Assembly (NCBI RefSeq): GCF_040801915.1
Contig: NZ_JBFMIA010000004.1
Coordinates: forward strand, 1-64,000
DNA: 64,000 bases
DNA from: Jeotgalibacillus marinus
GTDB taxonomy: Bacteria; Bacillota; Bacilli; Bacillales; Jeotgalibacillaceae
Direction: 5' to 3'
Under the pieces are notes generated by a model, which was not told where the DNA came from, ran no database searches, and was given only the letters and a program-made list of their open reading frames with translations. Position 1 is the first letter of the stretch. Each line of letters begins with the position of its first letter. Position numbers and translations under genes: made by a program. This document shows positions 1-8,519 of the stretch, piece after piece.

Positions 1-1
1 A

Positions 2-511
2 GCAAACGTGGTTGATGCAGCAGCAAAAGGTGCCAGTACAGGCCTACAAATCGCTTTACATGTAGGAGCTATGTTGATTGCGTTTATCGCGTTAATTGCC
101 CTGCTTAATGGGCTTTTAGGTGGTATCGGTGGGATTTTTGGATTTGAAAACCTGTCGATTGAATTACTTCTTGGTTATCTTTTTGCACCGCTTGCTTTTG
201 CTATTGGTATTCCTTGGAATGAAGCCTTTCAAGCTGGTAATTTTATCGGACAAAAACTTGTTCTTAATGAATTTGTTGCCTATGCAAACTTCGCCCCAAT
301 GATCGATCAGCTGTCTGATAAGACAGTTGCCGTCATTACATTTGCATTATGTGGCTTTGCAAACATTTCATCAATCGCAATTTTACTTGGTTCCATAGGT
401 AACCTTTCACCAAAACGTCGTCCTGATGTAGCACGCCTCGGTCTTCGAGCAGTGCTTGCCGGTGCTCTTGCATCTATGCTTTCCGCAGCAATTGCAGGAA
501 TGTTTATATAA
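2..511 (+). CDS. Concentrative nucleoside transporter, NupC family, C-terminal part
   Basis: This is the C-terminal part of a membrane permease that takes up nucleosides with a cation. The reading frame is open from the first bases of the window, so the start lies upstream. The visible segment has several hydrophobic helices and the family-typical stretches around 'PLAFAIGIPW', 'GQKLVLNEFVAY' and 'LCGFANISSIAI', which form the conserved nucleoside-binding core of NupC/CNT proteins. A strong terminator follows the stop. The neighbour on the opposite strand, a MurE-like ligase, is not functionally linked. The family call is firm; the nucleoside specificity cannot be read. Confidence 0.9.
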   Translation, partial: ANVVDAAAKGASTGLQIALHVGAMLIAFIALIALLNGLLGGIGGIFGFENLSIELLLGYLFAPLAFAIGIPWNEAFQAGNFIGQKLVLNEFVAYANFAPMIDQLSDKTVAVITFALCGFANISSIAILLGSIGNLSPKRRPDVARLGLRAVLAGALASMLSAAIAGMFI

Positions 512-520
512 TATTATTTC

Positions 521-555
521 AAAAGGAGCTATCCCAAAAATGGGAAGCTCCTTTT
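521..555. terminator. Bidirectional intrinsic terminator between nupC-like gene and murE-like gene
   Basis: The arms AAAAGGAGCT and AGCTCCTTTT, extended by a TCCCA/TGGGA inner stem, pair almost perfectly. A/T runs lie on both sides, so the hairpin can end both convergent genes. Confidence 0.9.
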
Positions 556-558
556 GTG

Positions 559-2022
559 TTAAAACCTTGAACCAATAACTTCTAAAGCTATTTCACGATC
601 ACTGTGCGGGTATTTCGTATTTTCGATGATCTGGTAATCCTCATGTCCTTTACCTGCGAAAATGATTATGTCGTCGGGCTCTGCCATTTCCATCAAATGA
701 CGGACCGCTTCTTCACGATCACCAATTAACGCATATTGATCATGCTTCATCCCTTTTTCTAAATCTGCTAAAATGCTGTCGTAGCTTTCATATCGGGGAT
801 CATCTGTCGTTAAGACGACGTAATCTGCAAGTGAAGCTTTTTCTGCCATCGTTGGGCGCTTAGATTTATCACGATTACCTCCGGTTCCAACAAGGAATAA
901 AATACGATTTTTCTTAAATGGCATCACAGCTTGAATTGATTTCTCAATCGCATCTGGCGTGTGAGCATAATCAATATAAATAGATAAAGGTGCCGTTGTT
1001 TGAACGCGTTCCATTCGACCAGAAATCGGTGGAATATCTTTTAAACGTTCAATCAGTGAATCAACACTTTCACCCTTAGCATATAGTGACGCAAGCGCTG
1101 CAAGAACATTTGATACGTTAAATGTTCCAAGCAATTGTGTTTCTACTTGAAAGGTTCCTTCAGGTGACTCTAAACGGAAAAGAGTTCGATCGTCTAAGTA
1201 TTGAATATCTTTTGCTGCAAAGTCTGCATCTTGCTCCATGCTGTAACTAATGACTTCAAATGGTGTCATATACGAATAGCGGTCAAACCATTGATCATCA
1301 AGATTTAATACAGCATATTTGGGTTTGGATAGATCTTGTCCAAGTTGAGAAAATAATAAACCTTTTGCATAACCGTAATGCTCTATTGTCCCGTGAAAAT
1401 CAAGGTGATCATGGCTCAAGTTGGTAAATGTAACAACATCAAAGTCTACTCCCCACAGCCTTCCTTCTAATAAACCATGTGAAGACACTTCAAATATCAT
1501 GTTTGATACATGCGCTTCTTTTGCTTGGACAAGCATGCGCTGAGTCGTGATAAGATCACTTGTTGTATTTGCACTTTCATATAACGTTCCATCCAAATCA
1601 AAACCTATCGTACCTGACAAGGCAGAGTGTTCACCACCATGACGTAATAATTGGTGAATGAGGTTCGTAACAGATGTTTTACCATTCGTTCCAGTTACCC
1701 CGAAAACCATCATGTCTTTTGACGGTTGCTGATAGAATAGGTTTGAAATAAATGCAAGCGCTTTTGAAGAGTTTTTCACCACAACTAATGCAGCTTTATC
1801 TACATCAACATCAAGCTCTTTTTCCGCAACAATAACCGTTGCACCATTAGAGATGGCATTTTGCGCGTAATCGTGACCATCTGTCGTATGCCCTTTTATA
1901 CAAAAGAAAATGGAGTCCGGTTTTACAGCACGGGAGTCCACTTCAATATGCTCAACTGTCTGTGGAAGTGTTCCAATTGTGGTTATTAAATTTAGTGGTT
2001 TTAATAGGTCATAGGTATTCAT
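559..2022 (-). CDS. murE: MurE-like UDP-MurNAc-tripeptide synthetase (stand-alone copy)
   Basis: This Mur-ligase-family enzyme would add the third stem-peptide residue to UDP-MurNAc-L-Ala-D-Glu using ATP in the cytoplasm. The ATP loop GTNGKTS is at residues 111-117, the carbamylated-lysine motif (HYGYAKGLLF, Lys220) and DYAHTPD at 351-357 are present, and the length of 487 aa fits MurE. The substrate motif reads DDPR (407-410); the Arg matches meso-diaminopimelate enzymes, but the second residue is Asp where DNPR is usual. The gene stands alone, away from any mra/mur/fts cluster, so it is either the only murE moved out of the cluster or a second, specialised paralogue. The Mur ligase family is certain; the physiological role is not. 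Confidence 0.85.
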   Translation of the reverse strand: MNTYDLLKPLNLITTIGTLPQTVEHIEVDSRAVKPDSIFFCIKGHTTDGHDYAQNAISNGATVIVAEKELDVDVDKAALVVVKNSSKALAFISNLFYQQPSKDMMVFGVTGTNGKTSVTNLIHQLLRHGGEHSALSGTIGFDLDGTLYESANTTSDLITTQRMLVQAKEAHVSNMIFEVSSHGLLEGRLWGVDFDVVTFTNLSHDHLDFHGTIEHYGYAKGLLFSQLGQDLSKPKYAVLNLDDQWFDRYSYMTPFEVISYSMEQDADFAAKDIQYLDDRTLFRLESPEGTFQVETQLLGTFNVSNVLAALASLYAKGESVDSLIERLKDIPPISGRMERVQTTAPLSIYIDYAHTPDAIEKSIQAVMPFKKNRILFLVGTGGNRDKSKRPTMAEKASLADYVVLTTDDPRYESYDSILADLEKGMKHDQYALIGDREEAVRHLMEMAEPDDIIIFAGKGHEDYQIIENTKYPHSDREIALEVIGSRF

Positions 2023-2158
2023 CGTTATTCCTCACAATTTTTATTAGAATCTTGTTTACCCTCTCATTTTAACGGATGGATGACAGGATGAATAGCTCTG
2101 ACACTCTATTTTCATAAAAATCAATCCTTTGATAGGTGGCAACGGTATAAAATCACAA

Positions 2159-3208
2159 TTAATGAACCATTTCGGATTTTAAATAGTGATAGATAAGTAA
2201 TTCTGTGTATTTAATCGAGCTCTCATGCGTACGTTCGTATGCGTGTGAGGCGTCGATTCCCGCCCCGATCAATCCATGTTTAATATCATGCCCTGCTTTA
2301 ATGGCTGCTGAAGCATCAGAACCGTAATATGGATAAATGTCTACTTTATAGGCAATTTCGTGTTTTTCAGCAAGCGCAACTAAATGTTTACGTAATCCAT
2401 AATGGTAAGGTCCGCTGCTATCTTTCGCGCAAATTGAAACAGTGAATTCGTCCGATGATTGCCCATCACCTAGAGCACCCATATCAACTGCTATGTATTC
2501 AACGGTTTCAACAGGTATATTAGAATTTCCTCCATAACCAATTTCCTCATTGTTTGCAATGATAAAATGGGTAGTATGTGGAATGGTTTCATTTGTACTC
2601 GTGATTTTTTCGATTACTTTCATCAGCATACCTACACTTGCTTTATCGTCTAAATGACGAGACTTAACGAATCCACTTTCTGTTAACTCCACTCGCGGAT
2701 CGAAGGAAACAAAATCTCCAACTTCAATGCCGAATGCTTTCGTTTCTTCCTTTGAATGTACAACTTCATCAATTCTTACTTCGATATTATTTTCACTTCT
2801 CTCAGCAGTACCGGCATCTTTATAAACGTGTACGGAGGATTGATGCATTAAAATGGTGCCAGAAATTATTTTTCCTGATGATGTTTCAATCGAACAGTAC
2901 TCCCCTTCCACTGCATTCCATCTAAAACCACCGATCATGGATAGTTTTAATCTACCATCCGGTTTAATTTCTTTAACCATCGCACCTAGCGTATCTACGT
3001 GCGCTGTTAATACACGCTGCTTGGAATGATCTTGACCTTTGATCGTAACAAATAAACTTCCTTTATTATTTATATAAGAGGCAATATTCCGGGCAGAAAG
3101 CCATTCTTTAACGTGCTCAATTACTTTTTCTGTATGTCCAGAAGGACTTGGAATGGATACAAGTTCTTTTATTACCTCTACAGTTTCCTTTGTATTCGGA
3201 TAGGTCAT
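2159..3208 (-). CDS. M42 family metallo-aminopeptidase
   Basis: Cytoplasmic di-zinc aminopeptidase of the M42 (YsdC/FrvX, 'glutamyl aminopeptidase/endoglucanase M') family. The metal and catalytic residues expected for the family are visible: AHVDT (His70, Asp72), HLDDKA (185-190), NNEEIG with the general-base glutamates near 221-222, VDMG (Asp242), and a His in the C-terminal GIDASHAYERTH segment. Length 349 aa is normal. A GGGGAGTTACTCAAATG context supports the start. It is a single gene, apart from its neighbours, and its peptide substrate cannot be inferred. It probably trims oligopeptides. Confidence 0.9.
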   Translation of the reverse strand: MTYPNTKETVEVIKELVSIPSPSGHTEKVIEHVKEWLSARNIASYINNKGSLFVTIKGQDHSKQRVLTAHVDTLGAMVKEIKPDGRLKLSMIGGFRWNAVEGEYCSIETSSGKIISGTILMHQSSVHVYKDAGTAERSENNIEVRIDEVVHSKEETKAFGIEVGDFVSFDPRVELTESGFVKSRHLDDKASVGMLMKVIEKITSTNETIPHTTHFIIANNEEIGYGGNSNIPVETVEYIAVDMGALGDGQSSDEFTVSICAKDSSGPYHYGLRKHLVALAEKHEIAYKVDIYPYYGSDASAAIKAGHDIKHGLIGAGIDASHAYERTHESSIKYTELLIYHYLKSEMVH

Positions 3209-3406
3209 TTGAGTAACTCCCCTTCGACTAAATGGTTTGATTAGATTACCATACTTACAGTCCTATACTCAACAAATATGTGAATAGAAAGAACAATTGT
3301 AGCTTAGAAACTCTATCAAATCTTTACTATAGTTGACCACAAATGACTCATTTCATATGACATGATAAACTAACACCATAACCTTTAATAGGAAGGAAGT
3401 ACCCTT

Positions 3407-3841
3407 ATGGCACAACATTCGTTTTTGTTAAAAGCCAATTGGCCTGGCGGTCGAAATAACGTAGGAACCATTAAAACAACAAACCTAACGACTAAAGTTT
3501 CAATTCCTAGAGAAATGGATGGTCCAGGCATCGGGACCAATCCTGATGAAATGTTACTAGGTGCAGCAGCAACCTGCTACATCATCACCCTCGCTGCTAA
3601 GTTAGAACGGGCGCGTATTGAAGTCGAAGAAATGTCTCTTGAATCTGAAGGGATCGTTGAAGTAGAAAAAGGAGTGATTACATACAAAAAAATAATACAT
3701 AGACCCACAGTCCGCATGAAAGAAGAATCAAATAAACAAGAACAAATTCTTCGTTATATGCATCAATCTGAAGAAAGTTGCATGATCTCACGTGCTTTAA
3801 AAGGAAACGTGGATATTCAAGTAGAACCCACTATTTTATGA
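3407..3841 (+). CDS. OsmC/Ohr-like thiol peroxidase family protein
   Basis: Small OsmC-fold protein of 144 aa. Members use two cysteines to reduce organic hydroperoxides with lipoyl or dithiol partners. Cys57 (in AAATCYIITLAAKL) and Cys125 (in EESCMISRALKGN) are in the usual positions, and the N-terminal 'LKANWPGGRNNVGTIKT' segment resembles the SACOL1771-type subgroup. The start follows a clear AGGAAGG ribosome binding site. The gene is monocistronic, with a long non-coding stretch after it. Family assignment is firm; the true peroxide substrate is unknown. Confidence 0.88.
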   Translation: MAQHSFLLKANWPGGRNNVGTIKTTNLTTKVSIPREMDGPGIGTNPDEMLLGAAATCYIITLAAKLERARIEVEEMSLESEGIVEVEKGVITYKKIIHRPTVRMKEESNKQEQILRYMHQSEESCMISRALKGNVDIQVEPTIL

Positions 3842-4170
3842 AAGCATGAGAGTCATAATAGATTAATTTGCAACTTCATGCAATATATAGGTAAAAGCGA
3901 TTATACCCATGCAAGATTATATTGTTTTGTAATTGGTGTTCGTGCTATTCGTCATAGTGGTGTAAAGAAAAAAATAATTATCATATTCCCGGGATATGGG
4001 GAGTAATTTGAATTTTTTATAACATTATTACAGAAATTATCATTTCATAATGAAAAGAAGTGCTTTTATTATGGACTTTTCACCCTATACACCCGCTCAT
4101 TTCGTGCAATATAATGGTTCTTTCGCTCATCTATTTTTATACAGCTCTTAATATAAAGAAGTGTTTTTAA
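3842..4170. other. Intergenic stretch without a convincing gene
   Basis: About 330 AT-rich bases between the OsmC gene and the terminator of the next small gene. A 42-codon open frame at 3878-4006 (+) continues in the OsmC frame but has no ribosome binding site. I see no RNA gene, and no promoter I would defend. Confidence 0.5.
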
Positions 4171-4214
4171 AAAAGCTACAGTTCCATTCTAACTTGGGAC
4201 TGCAGCTTTTTATT
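4171..4214 (-). terminator. Intrinsic terminator of the 57-aa gene
   Basis: AAAAGCTACAGTTCC pairs with GGGACTGCAGCTTTT with one mismatch around a short loop. On the minus strand the stem is followed by a T-rich run, so it ends the small gene at 4225-4398. Confidence 0.8.
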
Positions 4215-4224
4215 TTATCCATCA

Positions 4225-4398
4225 TTATTCAACTAGTTTTTTCAACTCTTCTTCAAAGTAAAAAGTTACCGAATCTTCTTCGATAATATAAGAATAACGT
4301 TTCATATTTGCTACATAAGACCATTGCTTAATTATGACAACTTTTCCATTTAGTAATACTCGTTCACCATCAATAAATTTATTTTTATATGTTTTCAT
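4225..4398 (-). CDS. Small hypothetical protein, 57 aa
   Basis: A short gene with good coding signs: the ATG lies 8 bases after a perfect GGAGG, the frame is clean, and an intrinsic terminator follows directly. The product starts MKTYKNKFIDGERVLLNGK and contains an aromatic/basic middle part (WSYVANMKRYSYII) followed by an acidic tail (EEDSVTFYFEEELKKLVE). It has no signal peptide or membrane segment. The pattern suggests a small beta-rich, nucleic-acid- or ligand-binding domain, but I recognise no family and assign no function. It is separated from the downstream hmgA by about 240 bases and is probably its own transcript. Confidence 0.65.
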   Translation of the reverse strand: MKTYKNKFIDGERVLLNGKVVIIKQWSYVANMKRYSYIIEEDSVTFYFEEELKKLVE

Positions 4399-4634
4399 CG
4401 TCCATCCTCCAATTTCCGACTATTTTGTGCTGAGCAATGGAACGAAACGTAAAGCTTCAATGATTGTCTTTTTTCCCTGCTTAGCCATTCATCTGTGTTG
4501 ACCAATTGATTGTATCAAAAATATGTCAATATTCCCGAATGACCGCTGTAGCATCAATGATTTAATTATAGCACACATTTGGAGAGCAAAAAAAAGAAGA
4601 GCTACAATCAACCCTTCTCTTTCTATACTCATTT

Positions 4635-5789
4635 TCATTCCATCCATGTAAACATATAATTCGTGTCTTCGATCTCTTGTGATTTTTTCACCGTTTTTAG
4701 TGGTCGGAATGTGTCGATCATTACAGCAAGCTCCAGTGTTTCTGTTTTACCAATGCTGGCTTCAGTTGTTCCCGGATGAGGACCATGTGGAATTCCGCAC
4801 GGATGTAATGTTATTGATCCTTGCTCAATCCCCTTACGGCTCATAAAGTTTCCTTCCACATAATACAGTAGCTCATCACTATTCACGTTACTATGATAAT
4901 ACGGTGCTGGGATCGCTTCTGGGTGATAATCATACATTCTCGGTACAAATGAACATACGACAAAATTATGCCCTTCAAATGTTTGATGAACAGGAGGTGG
5001 CTGATGAACGCGCCCAGTAATTGGCTCAAAATCTTCAATGTTGAACACCCATGGATATAAATAACCGTCCCATCCCACGACATCAAGCGGATGATGGTTT
5101 AGCGTGTGTTTGTTTATATAGCCACGCGACTTCGTTAACATAACATGCTCACCTTTCTCATCATGTGTGATGAGTTGTTCAGGTCCTCTAATATCTCTCT
5201 CACAAAACGGACTGTTCTCTAGCAGCTGACCGTATTCATTACGATACCTCTTTGGAGTGGTCAGTTGACTAAACGATTCAACAACGAGGAATTTCGTTTC
5301 TTCACCTTCAGTAGGAATCACTTTATAAATGGTACCAATCGGAATCACCACATAGTCGCCTGGCTTGTACGTGATCGTTCCAAACATTGTTTCAATCACC
5401 CCAGAGCCAAAATGAACAAACAACATTTCATCTCCATCACCGTTGCGATAATACGATTCCATTGGTTTTGAAGCATGAATGATACCAATTAATAGATCAT
5501 CATTGCCTAGCACATACTCCCTAGCAGAAATCGCGTCTCCTTTTTCTTGTAGACGAGTCGTTAAAAAATGGCGATGTTTTAGTGATTGTTCTTCCTCATA
5601 CTCGGGCAAATACGGTCCGATTAACTCGGACTTCGCTACTTCTGTCGGCATAAAGTGGTGATATAAAATAGATTGCGTACCTGAAAACCCTTTTGTTCCC
5701 ATTACCTGCTCACGAAAAAGGGACCCGTCTTCTTTTTTGAACATCGTATGGCGCTTATGTGGAATTTTCCCTAACTGACGATAAAACAT
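4635..5789 (-). CDS. hmgA: Homogentisate 1,2-dioxygenase
   Basis: Fe(II) dioxygenase that opens the ring of homogentisate to maleylacetoacetate in tyrosine degradation. It is a two-cupin protein. The metal motif HSNVNSDELLYYVEG (about residues 299-313) and the catalytic GIPHGPHPG segment (about 332-340) are intact, and the overall sequence is the short bacterial HmgA type (384 aa). I chose the ATG at 5787-5789, which has AGAAGGGG 5 bases upstream, over a TTG 7 codons earlier. The gene overlaps the FAH-family gene by 35 bases and is last in the hppD operon. Confidence in function is high. Confidence 0.93.
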   Translation of the reverse strand: MFYRQLGKIPHKRHTMFKKEDGSLFREQVMGTKGFSGTQSILYHHFMPTEVAKSELIGPYLPEYEEEQSLKHRHFLTTRLQEKGDAISAREYVLGNDDLLIGIIHASKPMESYYRNGDGDEMLFVHFGSGVIETMFGTITYKPGDYVVIPIGTIYKVIPTEGEETKFLVVESFSQLTTPKRYRNEYGQLLENSPFCERDIRGPEQLITHDEKGEHVMLTKSRGYINKHTLNHHPLDVVGWDGYLYPWVFNIEDFEPITGRVHQPPPVHQTFEGHNFVVCSFVPRMYDYHPEAIPAPYYHSNVNSDELLYYVEGNFMSRKGIEQGSITLHPCGIPHGPHPGTTEASIGKTETLELAVMIDTFRPLKTVKKSQEIEDTNYMFTWME

Positions 5790-6723
5790 TTTGACCCCTT
5801 CTCTCTTCAATAATCCTATTCGTTAATGTTCCAAGCCCTACAATAGATAATGAGATTTCATCACCTGGCTCAAGCCAAGGGTGCACTTCCTCCCCTAGTT
5901 CAAGGATACAGCCACTTCCAACCGTTCCTGAACCAATCATTTCTCCAGGATACAGCGTCACACCATTGGATGCTCGTTCAATCATCTCTCCAAACGTGTA
6001 GTATAGATCTTTAACGTTTCCTTTTGAAAGCTGTATGCCATTCACTTTAGCTATCATTTCTAAATGATACTGTTCTCCTTTCCTAAAACTCTCTAGTTCG
6101 TCTAACGTCACAAGAAATGGTCCAAATGAAGTAGCGAAATCTTTGCCTTTTGCCGGACCTAATCCAACTTTCATTTCTTCTCGCTGAAGATCTCGAGCAC
6201 TCCAGTCATTCATGATGCAAAAACCAAATATATGATTCTTTGCATCACTTGCTGAAATGTTTTTTCCTTCTTTGCCGATCACACACGCGATTTCCAGCTC
6301 ATAATCAAGCGACTGACAATCTGGTGGACGTACAATGAAATCGTATGGACCTGTAACCGACATGTGATTCGTAAAGTAAAACACCGGAAAGTCATACCAC
6401 TCGGGAACTACACCAAGCCCCCTTCTAGCTCGAGCTGTTTTCACATGCGCTTCAAATGCATAAAAATCACGAATGCTTACTGGCCGTGGGATCGGTGCAT
6501 CTAGCTGAACTTCTTCCAAAAGGTAAACACCTTTGTCCCCATATTGAAAAGGTGGAAATTTTTGAATTAACGGCATGAATGTTTCCATTCCTTCTACTAG
6601 TTCAAGAATAGTTGAAGGTAGTTGACCACTTGTCACCGCATGCATATCAATGATTAGATTATCTTCTTGCATCCATCCAGCTTTCTTCTTTTTATCGAAT
6701 GTATGAAAGGTAATAAATTTCAT
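5755..6723 (-). CDS. Fumarylacetoacetate hydrolase family protein
   Basis: FAH-fold hydrolase expected to split fumarylacetoacetate (or maleylacetoacetate) into fumarate or maleate plus acetoacetate, the last step of homogentisate breakdown. The metal-site stretches SLDYELEIACVIG and MNDWSARDLQ are present, with the G-rich 'GSGTVGSGC' segment near the C-terminus. Length is 322 aa. The ATG at 6721-6723 has a good AAAGGTGAG site; a longer frame begins inside the upstream gene. No GST-type maleylacetoacetate isomerase is encoded in the operon, so this enzyme may act on the maleyl isomer directly. That last point is inference. Confidence 0.88.
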   Translation of the reverse strand: MKFITFHTFDKKKKAGWMQEDNLIIDMHAVTSGQLPSTILELVEGMETFMPLIQKFPPFQYGDKGVYLLEEVQLDAPIPRPVSIRDFYAFEAHVKTARARRGLGVVPEWYDFPVFYFTNHMSVTGPYDFIVRPPDCQSLDYELEIACVIGKEGKNISASDAKNHIFGFCIMNDWSARDLQREEMKVGLGPAKGKDFATSFGPFLVTLDELESFRKGEQYHLEMIAKVNGIQLSKGNVKDLYYTFGEMIERASNGVTLYPGEMIGSGTVGSGCILELGEEVHPWLEPGDEISLSIVGLGTLTNRIIEERRGQNVLSSVRENST

Positions 6724-6730
6724 ACTGATC

Positions 6731-7351
6731 TCACCTTTCAACCTTTTTACGTTTAATTTCAAATGTGTCAGCCATTGCCTTCGTATACATTTGTCCTGCT
6801 AATCGACCGATTGGATTTAAGCCTTTGGAGTCAATTTTGCCATCATAATAAATCAAATCATCAATATGAATATGCATGACCTTTCCAACAACGAGACTGC
6901 CCGCACCAGGATGATCACCAAAATGAAGAACTTCATGCAGTACACATTCAAGTTGAACCTTGCTTTCTTTTACTCGAGGTGGTTTTACAGTTACACTCTC
7001 CATTTTCGTTAGACCGACTTCTGTAAATTCATCTATATCCGGTGCCCAATTGGTGGCACAATGGTTCATTTGTTCGCCAATTTCTTCACTCACAATATTG
7101 ATAACAAATTCCTTTGTTTGTTCGATATTGACGAGCGTATCTTTTTTAGAACCGTTTTCACCATTTCGCATCGGAGAAAAACACACCATCATCGGTTCAG
7201 CAGAAATCGCTGTAAAAAAACTAAAGGGAGCTAAATTCGTGACCCCTTTTGCATCGATTGTGGAGACAAATGCGATGGGCCTTGGCAAAATGGACCCAAT
7301 CATAAGTTTGTACGCGTCTTTCCAGTGAAGTGATCCAGGTTGAACGTCCAT
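6731..7351 (-). CDS. Flavin reductase-like domain protein
   Basis: 206-aa protein of the flavin reductase-like (FMN-binding split-barrel) family. Typical features are the N-terminal 'MIGSILPRPIAFVSTID', the central 'APFSFFTAISAEPMMVCFSP' segment (the FMN contact region) and 'LECVLHEVLHFGDHPGAGSLVVGKV'. Relatives bind FMN and reduce it with NAD(P)H, or act as small flavoenzymes. It sits 4 bases after the aminotransferase stop and 7 before the FAH gene, so it is tightly inside the tyrosine operon. No monooxygenase partner is adjacent, and its role in homogentisate breakdown is unclear. The ATG at 7349-7351 follows GGAGAGGAG; a TTG 6 codons upstream is less likely. Confidence 0.82.
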   Translation of the reverse strand: MDVQPGSLHWKDAYKLMIGSILPRPIAFVSTIDAKGVTNLAPFSFFTAISAEPMMVCFSPMRNGENGSKKDTLVNIEQTKEFVINIVSEEIGEQMNHCATNWAPDIDEFTEVGLTKMESVTVKPPRVKESKVQLECVLHEVLHFGDHPGAGSLVVGKVMHIHIDDLIYYDGKIDSKGLNPIGRLAGQMYTKAMADTFEIKRKKVER

Positions 7352-7355
7352 TTCG

Positions 7356-8459
7356 TCACTCCTCTCCAATCATGCATTGTGCTAATGCTTCAATAAAAGC
7401 TTCGTTTTCTTGTGGTTTACCTATGGTGACTCTAAACATTGATGGGTACCCAAGCAAATGACCAGAACGAACGATAAACCCTCTTTTTAACAACTCAAAT
7501 GCAACGTGTTGACCAGATTTCTTCGTGTCCACCATAATGAAATTTGTTTGAGAAGGAAAATAAGTTAGTCCTAGTTGATCAAGTGCTTTCTCCATTTTTT
7601 TACGCTCTGAAGCGTTTTTGTCTGAACACTCCCTGATAAATTCTTGATCTTCCAGTGCAGCAAGAGCCGCAATTTGGGCAAGACCATTCGCATTAAACAC
7701 TTCTTTCACTTTCAACAGTTCTTCAATAATCATCGGATGGGCAATCCCATAGCCGATTCGCAAGCTTGCTAAACCATATATTTTTGAAAATGTACGCAAA
7801 ACCACAACATTGGGGTGTTTATGTAAAAGTAGCAATGATTCTAGATAATCATCTGTATATACATATTCATAATACGCTTCATCCAAAATGACTAAGACGT
7901 TAGCTGGCACCCATTCAATAAAGTCTAGCAGTTCATCTTTGCCTACAATTGTTCCAGTTGGATTATTAGGATTGCAGATAAACACCATTTTCGTATGATT
8001 AGTAATCGCTTTTTTCATATTTTGTAGCGAATGAACGCCATGAACAAGTGGAACGATGACTGGTGTACCACCTTCGATTATCACATTCGTTTGATAACGA
8101 GGAAAAGTCACATCGACCATTACCGCTTCATCACCTTCACTTATAAACGTTCGAGTGAGCAACCTGATCAATTCATCCGATCCATTTCCTAAAATAAATT
8201 CGCTCGGATCTTTTGAGTAAAAATGTGCAAGGTTTGCTCTTAATTCTCGCACAGCTCCATCAGGATATAAATGAAGACTATCCAAAGATTTAATCACCGA
8301 TTTTTTAATATTAGGAGAACTACCATATGTATTTTCGTTTTCGGACATCTTATAAACATGAGAAATTCCAAGCTCTTGTTTTATATCTTCTAATGATTGT
8401 CCTAACACATATGGCGCGATGGATTCAATTTGAGCACGCGTTTTAATTGGTACATTCAC
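7356..8459 (-). CDS. HisC-type PLP aminotransferase, probably aromatic
   Basis: Fold-type I aminotransferase of the histidinol-phosphate aminotransferase family, 367 aa. NPNNPTG (163-169), DEAYYEY (193-199), and the PLP lysine in RTFSKIYGL (Lys226) are visible. HisC-like enzymes also transaminate tyrosine and phenylalanine in Bacillus. Its place directly after hppD and before the rest of the homogentisate genes argues that it makes 4-hydroxyphenylpyruvate for HppD rather than histidine. The GTG start at 8457-8459 has GGAGG-like bases 8-10 upstream. Substrate assignment is inference from context. Confidence 0.85.
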   Translation of the reverse strand: MNVPIKTRAQIESIAPYVLGQSLEDIKQELGISHVYKMSENENTYGSSPNIKKSVIKSLDSLHLYPDGAVRELRANLAHFYSKDPSEFILGNGSDELIRLLTRTFISEGDEAVMVDVTFPRYQTNVIIEGGTPVIVPLVHGVHSLQNMKKAITNHTKMVFICNPNNPTGTIVGKDELLDFIEWVPANVLVILDEAYYEYVYTDDYLESLLLLHKHPNVVVLRTFSKIYGLASLRIGYGIAHPMIIEELLKVKEVFNANGLAQIAALAALEDQEFIRECSDKNASERKKMEKALDQLGLTYFPSQTNFIMVDTKKSGQHVAFELLKRGFIVRSGHLLGYPSMFRVTIGKPQENEAFIEALAQCMIGEE

Positions 8460-8485
8460 CCTAGGTCTCTCCTCCCTGACAAGTA

Positions 8486-8513
8486 AAAGAGGGAGAATGA
8501 ACCTCCCTCTCTT
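8486..8513 (-). terminator. Terminator-like hairpin inside the tyrosine operon
   Basis: Arms AGAGGGAG and CTCCCTCT (8 bp, 7-base loop) are followed on the minus strand by TTTT. It lies between hppD and the aminotransferase and could attenuate transcription, keeping hppD expression above the other genes. Confidence 0.6.
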
Positions 8514-8519
8514 TCATGC

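Noticed and set aside
3878..4006. Open frame of 42 codons after the OsmC gene, in the same frame as OsmC
   Set aside because: No ribosome binding site, no recognisable motif and no terminator of its own; probably chance or a very old extension lost by a stop codon.
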